Of a stretch of DNA of 64,000 nucleotides, positions 58,975 through 64,000 are shown one piece after another. Source of the DNA: Sipunculus nudus (taxonomy: Eukaryota > Annelida > Sipuncula > Golfingiida > Sipunculidae). Each line of letters opens with the position of its first letter. The first letter of the stretch is position 1. The translations under genes were made by a program, and so were the position numbers. The notes under the pieces were generated by a model. The model worked only from the letters and a program-made list of their open reading frames with translations. It had not been told where the DNA came from and searched no databases. The stretch covers positions 32,037,339 through 32,101,338 of the forward strand of contig CM049316.1 of the NCBI GenBank assembly GCA_026874595.1, given 5' to 3'.

Positions 58975-60780
58975 CAGGTATTCTGTTTGTCGGCAGTTGT
59001 GAATCGGTCCCTCTGGTGTTTGTTGCAAGACAGTGAATATTGGCGTATGCTTGCAGACTTCAGACACGTCGTGGACGTTACTATTGGCCTACGATGAGGT
59101 ATGTACCATAATTAGAAGCGGCGTAATTCTGGGAAACCCAAACGGGTAGTCAATCAAACGCACATCAACACACCGGGCTAGTTTCAGCTTTTGAAATCAT
59201 AACGTGTACAGGTACTAACAAACATGAGAAAAAATGTAAGGCGAGTCAGCTGTCCTCATTGAGTAGCCTCTCCCGTTCCGTACTGCATTTATGTATGCCA
59301 GTATTCTATGCCTTGGTCTTTAAATATTTGTAGATGAAATGTTTCTTTTTATATTCTCCATCTGGCCATGATGAATATTGCTCTTGTCTCTTTATTATGA
59401 GTACATCCTGGATAGCTCCAAAGCGCCGTGTTGTGTTCATTTATTATGCAAATTGAGGTCGAATGGTCGATGACCACGTGATAATAATAATTTTAAGATG
59501 AAATATACAGGTGAATGAACAGTCAGATATGACAGTAATGTCAGATTTTATGGATGATCATACGGACAACTTATCTCCCACATAATTCTGCTTTTCTTGC
59601 TCCCGTCCTAATTGCTGCTCCTGCAGTTTCCGAGGATCATATCATGGTTGTATAACCCCTGTCCTTGACTCCACTTGCCTCTACTAGTTCCTACTTGATG
59701 AGTAACAACTTTTCCTTGAAACATGTAGACAGAATAGTCTTCGGATTAACTTGCTTACCAAGATCTTTCATCTTACTACAGCACATATCCTTAAGTTCAT
59801 TAAATTGATATGCAACTTTTGACCTTAGTTTATCTGCAGCCAACCGTGCAATGACAAGTGTATTGAGAACACTTATATAACGTGGCCTCACATTTTGAAG
59901 CAGAACCATCACGCCGGGTCAAATGATCTAGCTGCATTTTGTAGAGAAACATAAAAACTACGGTGATAAAAAGCATTTATAGCATTTAAACCTGATGGAG
60001 TAGCTAGTTTTGCAAGATGTTGTGTGTTTCTAGTTTTAGGAGCCCAAATATTAAAATTTCGGTCTACATTATTAGATGATGGTTTATGGAGAGCCTCGCC
60101 TTCAGTCTTTTTATTGAAAATAATGCATTAAGGCTCGGCAGGGCTGAAGGTAGCATCTTATTTTGATCCAGTCTTTTTGGGAACTGGCAATTCCGTTGGT
60201 GCTTCAGACATTCTATATAGTTTCAGTTCTGAGCTAGCTGCTCTCTTCACCATGACATTATTGTAAACAGTTCACCAGCTTTTGTGATATACAGCTTTCT
60301 TTGCAAGCATAGTTTTGGCATCAAACATCCTTTGGCAGCACACTTAATTATTTAAAATAAACAAAATAAATACAAAATAGAATTCGTCCATTAGATTTTT
60401 TCTATGATGGCACCTCATTCGTTAACCTGCGCAGTATCCATTACAGCGTGAAGGGTTGTCTATATTGGTTTTACTGCTGCCGTCATACCGCGTCCCCTCC
60501 CCCGTTTGTGTAATAAGAGTTCCTGTGCGGCTGACACGAATGTCTGTTATGCTGTGGTGACGATTCAATGCCAGAGAATTATGTTGTGAATGACTTGTGT
60601 TATTAGCTTGCTAATGGTAAAAAAGACTGACTAGGAACAACTGCTCGAACTTTCTGGAGTAACTGGAATAACACAGGAAAGACCAATACCTTATTATGGG
60701 AGATTGCATCCTATAAAAAATAACTCGACCCGACCATCCGTTAAAAATGACCATTTCATTTACAATAGCGGGAATCGAAC
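58975..60780. other. spacer with an unassigned minus-strand frame
   Basis: Near 60120-59690 the minus strand reads pieces such as NIWAPKTRNTQHLAKLATPS and a 73-codon frame (59691-59912) broken by stops. It may be an old retroelement remnant, but no family is recognised. Confidence 0.35.
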
Positions 60781-60789
60781 AATCACCTT

Positions 60790-63700
60790 AATTTAACACG
60801 ATCATAGCTCGAATACGACCATCCCCGTAACAACCATACCTGGAACCCCACCATCCAAGAAACACGACCATCCCGGTTACACCACCATCCCCGTAACAAG
60901 AACTTACCTGGAGCCCGACGATCCCGGTACCACGACTATTCCGGTAACACGACCATCCAGGTACCATGCCCATACCTTGAGCCCGACCTTCCCGGTAACA
61001 CCACCATACAAGGAGCCCGACCATCCAAGTAACACGACCTTCCCGGGAACACGACCATACCTGGATCCCAACCATCCCAGTAACAAGAACATCCTAGTAA
61101 CACGACCATCCCGGTAACACGACCAAACTTGAGCCCGACCATTCCTAGAACACGACCAACCCAGGAACACGACCATCACCGAAACACGACCATACCTGGA
61201 TTCCGACTATTCCAGTAACACGACCATCCCGGTAACAAGGCCATCCCGGTAATACGACCAAACTTGAGGCCGACCATGCGAGTAACACGGCCATTCCGGT
61301 AACACGACCGTACCTGGAGTCCGACTATCCCAGTAACACGACCATAACTTGAGCCCGACCACTCCGGTAATACGACTATCCTAAAGAACACGACCATCCC
61401 GGTAACACGACCAAACCTGGATCCCGACAATCCCAGTAACACGACCTTCCTGGTAATACGGCCATACATGGAGCCAGACTATCCCGATAACACAACTTTA
61501 CCTGGAGCCCGACGATTATGGTAACACGAATATAAATGGAGCTCGACCATCCCGGTAACACGACCACAACTGGAGCCTGACCATCCCGGTAAAACGACCA
61601 TACAAGGTGCCCGATCATCCCGGTAACACGACCTTTCCGGAAACACGACCATACCTGGAGCACGACCACCCAGGTAACACGACCATCCTGGTAACACGAC
61701 CATACCTGGAGCACGACCACCAAGGTAACACGACCATCCTGGTAACACGACCATACCTGGAGCCCAACCATCCCCGTAACACGACCATTCCGGTAACACG
61801 ACCATCCCGGTACCTTGATCATACCTTGATCCCGGTATCACGACCTTCCCGGTACCACGACCATTACTGTAGCCCGTCCAACCTGGTTATACGATGATCC
61901 TGGTACCACGACCATAACTGTAGCCCACCCACCCACGTAAAACGACCATTCAAGTACCACGACCATACCTGTAGCCCGCCTACCCTGGTAACACGACCAT
62001 CCAGGTACCACGACTAAACCTGGAGTCTGACCACCCCGGTGACACGACGATTCCGGTACAGCGACCATACCTGGAGTCTGACCACCCAGGTAACACGACC
62101 GTTCCGGTTCCACGACCATCCCTGGTGTCTGACCACCCCGCAAACACGATCATTCTGGTGCCACGACCATACCTGGTGTCTGACCACCCCGGTAACACGA
62201 CCATCCCGGTACCACGACCATAACTGGAGTCTGACCACCCCGGTGACACAACGATTCCGGTACAGCGTCCATACCTGGAGTCTGACCACCCCGGTAACAC
62301 GACCATTCCGGTACCATGACCATACCTGGAGTCTGACCACCCCGATAACACGACCATTCCGGTACCACGACCATACCTGGAGTCTGACCAACCCGGTATC
62401 ACGACCATTCCGGTGCCACGACCATACCTGGTGTCTGACCATCCCGGTATCACGACCATTCCGGTACCACGACCATACCTGGTGTCTGACCACCCCGGTA
62501 TCACGACCATTCCGGTACCACGACCATACCTGGTGTCTGACCACCCCGGCATCACGACCATTCCGGTACCACGACCATACCTGGTGTCTGACCACCCCGG
62601 AATCACGACTATTCCGGTGCCACGACCATACCTGGTGTCTGACCAACCCAATAACACGACATTCCGGTACCACGACCATACCTGGAGTCTGACCAACCCG
62701 GTAACACGACCATTCCGGTACCACGATTATACCTGGTGTCTGACCACCCCGGTATCACGACAATTCCGGTACCACGGCCATACCTGGTGTCTGACCACCC
62801 CGGTAACACGACCATTCCGGTACCACGACCATCCCTGGTGTTTGACCACTCCGGTATCACGACCATTCCGGTGCCACGACCATACCTGGTGTCTGACCAC
62901 CCCGGTATCACGACCATTCCGGTACCACGACCATACCTTGTGTCTGACCACCCTGGTATCACGACCATTCCGGTACCACGACCATACCTGGTGTCTGACC
63001 ACCCTGGTATCACGACCATTCTGGTGCCACGACCATACCTGGAGTCTGACCACCCCGGTGACACGACCATTCCGGTACCACGACCATCCCTGGTGTCTGA
63101 CCAACCCGATATCACGACCATTCCGTTGCCACGACCATACCTGGTGTCTGACCAGCCCGGTATCACGACCATTCCGGTGCCACGACCATACCTGGTGTCT
63201 GACCACCCCGGTATCACGACCATTCCGGTACCACGACCATACCTGGTGTCTGACCACCCCAGTATCACGACCATTCCGGTACCACGACCATACCTGGTGT
63301 CTGACCACCCCGGTATCACGACCATTCCGGTGCCACGACCATACCTGGTGTCTGACTAACCCGGTATCACGACCATTCCGGTGCCACGACCATACCTGGT
63401 GTCTGACTAACCCGGTAACACGACCATTCCGGTACCACGACCATACCTGGAGTCTGACCAACCCGGTAACACGACCATCCCGGTAACACGACCATCCCGG
63501 TCACAGAACCATACCTTGAGTCTGACAAGCCCGTTAAAACAACCATCCCCGAACCACTACCATACCTAGATTCCGACCAACCCGGTAAAAAAACATCCCG
63601 GTACCACGACCATAACTTTAGCCCGCCCACCCCGGTTAAACGACCATCCCGGTACCACGACCATACCTGGGGTCTGACCACCTCGGTAACACGACCATCC

Positions 63701-64000
63701 CGGTACTACCACCATATCTTGATCCCGATTTTCCATGTTACACGACCATCCAGGTAACACAACCATACCTGGAGCCCTACCATCCCCGTAACACGACCAT
63801 CCCGGTTACAGAACCATACCTTGAGTCTGACCAGCCCGTTTAAACAACCATCCGGAACCACGACCATACCTAGATTCCGACCACCCCGGTAAAAAAAAAA
63901 TCCCGGTACCACGACCATAACTTTAGCCCGCCCACCCTGGTAACACGACCATCCCGGAACAACGAACAAACCTAGAGTCCGACCACCCCGGTAACACGAC
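60790..64000. repeat. 17-bp minisatellite organised in 51-bp trimers
   Basis: The basic unit is 17 bp, close to ACGACCATCCCGGTAAC. From about 62030 it forms a 51-bp higher-order unit of three types: ACGACCATTCCGGTACC, then ACGACCATACCTGGTGT, then CTGACCACCCCGGTATC. The centre (about 62400-63450) is most uniform, while the left part (60790-61830) is irregular but still in 17-bp register. The array runs past the window end. Because 51 is divisible by three and the unit lacks stops, long open frames arise on both strands. They are not considered genes. Confidence 0.95.

Noticed and set aside
59691-59912. 73-codon minus frame as a host gene
   Set aside because: Surrounding sequence has stops in the continuing frame and no splice sites; an old retroelement remnant is as likely.
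62413-63486. A 357-codon + strand frame and several 200-240-codon minus frames
   Set aside because: They result from the stop-free 51-bp tandem repeat, which is open in most frames. No start context, splice sites or nonrepetitive sequence supports a gene.

Overview
The window is AT-rich eukaryotic nuclear DNA with split genes, long TA microsatellites, degraded LINE and gypsy-type retroelements and several inverted-repeat DNA transposons. This style, together with the tubulin sequence, suggests an invertebrate, most likely a lophotrochozoan such as a bivalve mollusc. The species cannot be named from sequence alone. The only clearly functional genes are two complete, four-exon beta-tubulin genes on the + strand (10109-14155 and 34008-39128), each encoding 446 residues. 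They differ at four residues: A9V, N165A, D327E and V349I.

The two tubulin genes lie in a large direct tandem duplication. Copy A spans about 1317-24425 and copy B about 25946-47046. Many flanking and intronic stretches align closely, but each copy has its own insertions and losses. Copy A carries a broken gypsy element (3232-6943), a 2,077-bp hAT-like transposon with an 8-bp target duplication (15430-17506), and blocks at about 19580-21185 and 22325-23955 that B lacks. Copy B carries a 5'-truncated LINE in tubulin intron 2 (36482-37508), a 1.8-kb fold-back element (40776-42582), two small inverted-repeat elements (44797-45276 and 45378-45985), and a 4.3-kb stretch (about 27230-31540) where A has the gypsy remnant. 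Each insertion that lacks a counterpart has an empty site in the other copy.

The left edge (1-1316) holds low-complexity sequence and a possible LINE tail. Between the copies (24426-25945) lie a gypsy-type LTR fragment and TA arrays. Right of copy B there is a decayed LINE reverse transcriptase (47047-48530), then repeat-derived sequence to about 54 kb, a possible terminal exon (54369-54517), a roughly 180-bp TGTGACATC-rich tandem repeat (54691-55420), a LINE tail, and a 748-bp LTR embedded in TA repeats (57227-57974). From about 60790 to the window end is a 17-bp minisatellite organised into 51-bp trimers.

The most unusual coding signal is a family of three related short hydrophobic proteins on the minus strand at 22718-23079 (one frameshift), 29484-29738 and 58621-58968. 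They share an N-terminal ILEI.G segment and a second membrane segment, and two of them share an ACLCCQ motif. I do not recognise the family. Exon boundaries were set by reading splice sites and reading frame by eye. Transposon boundaries rest on terminal inverted repeats, target duplications and comparison of the two duplicated copies.
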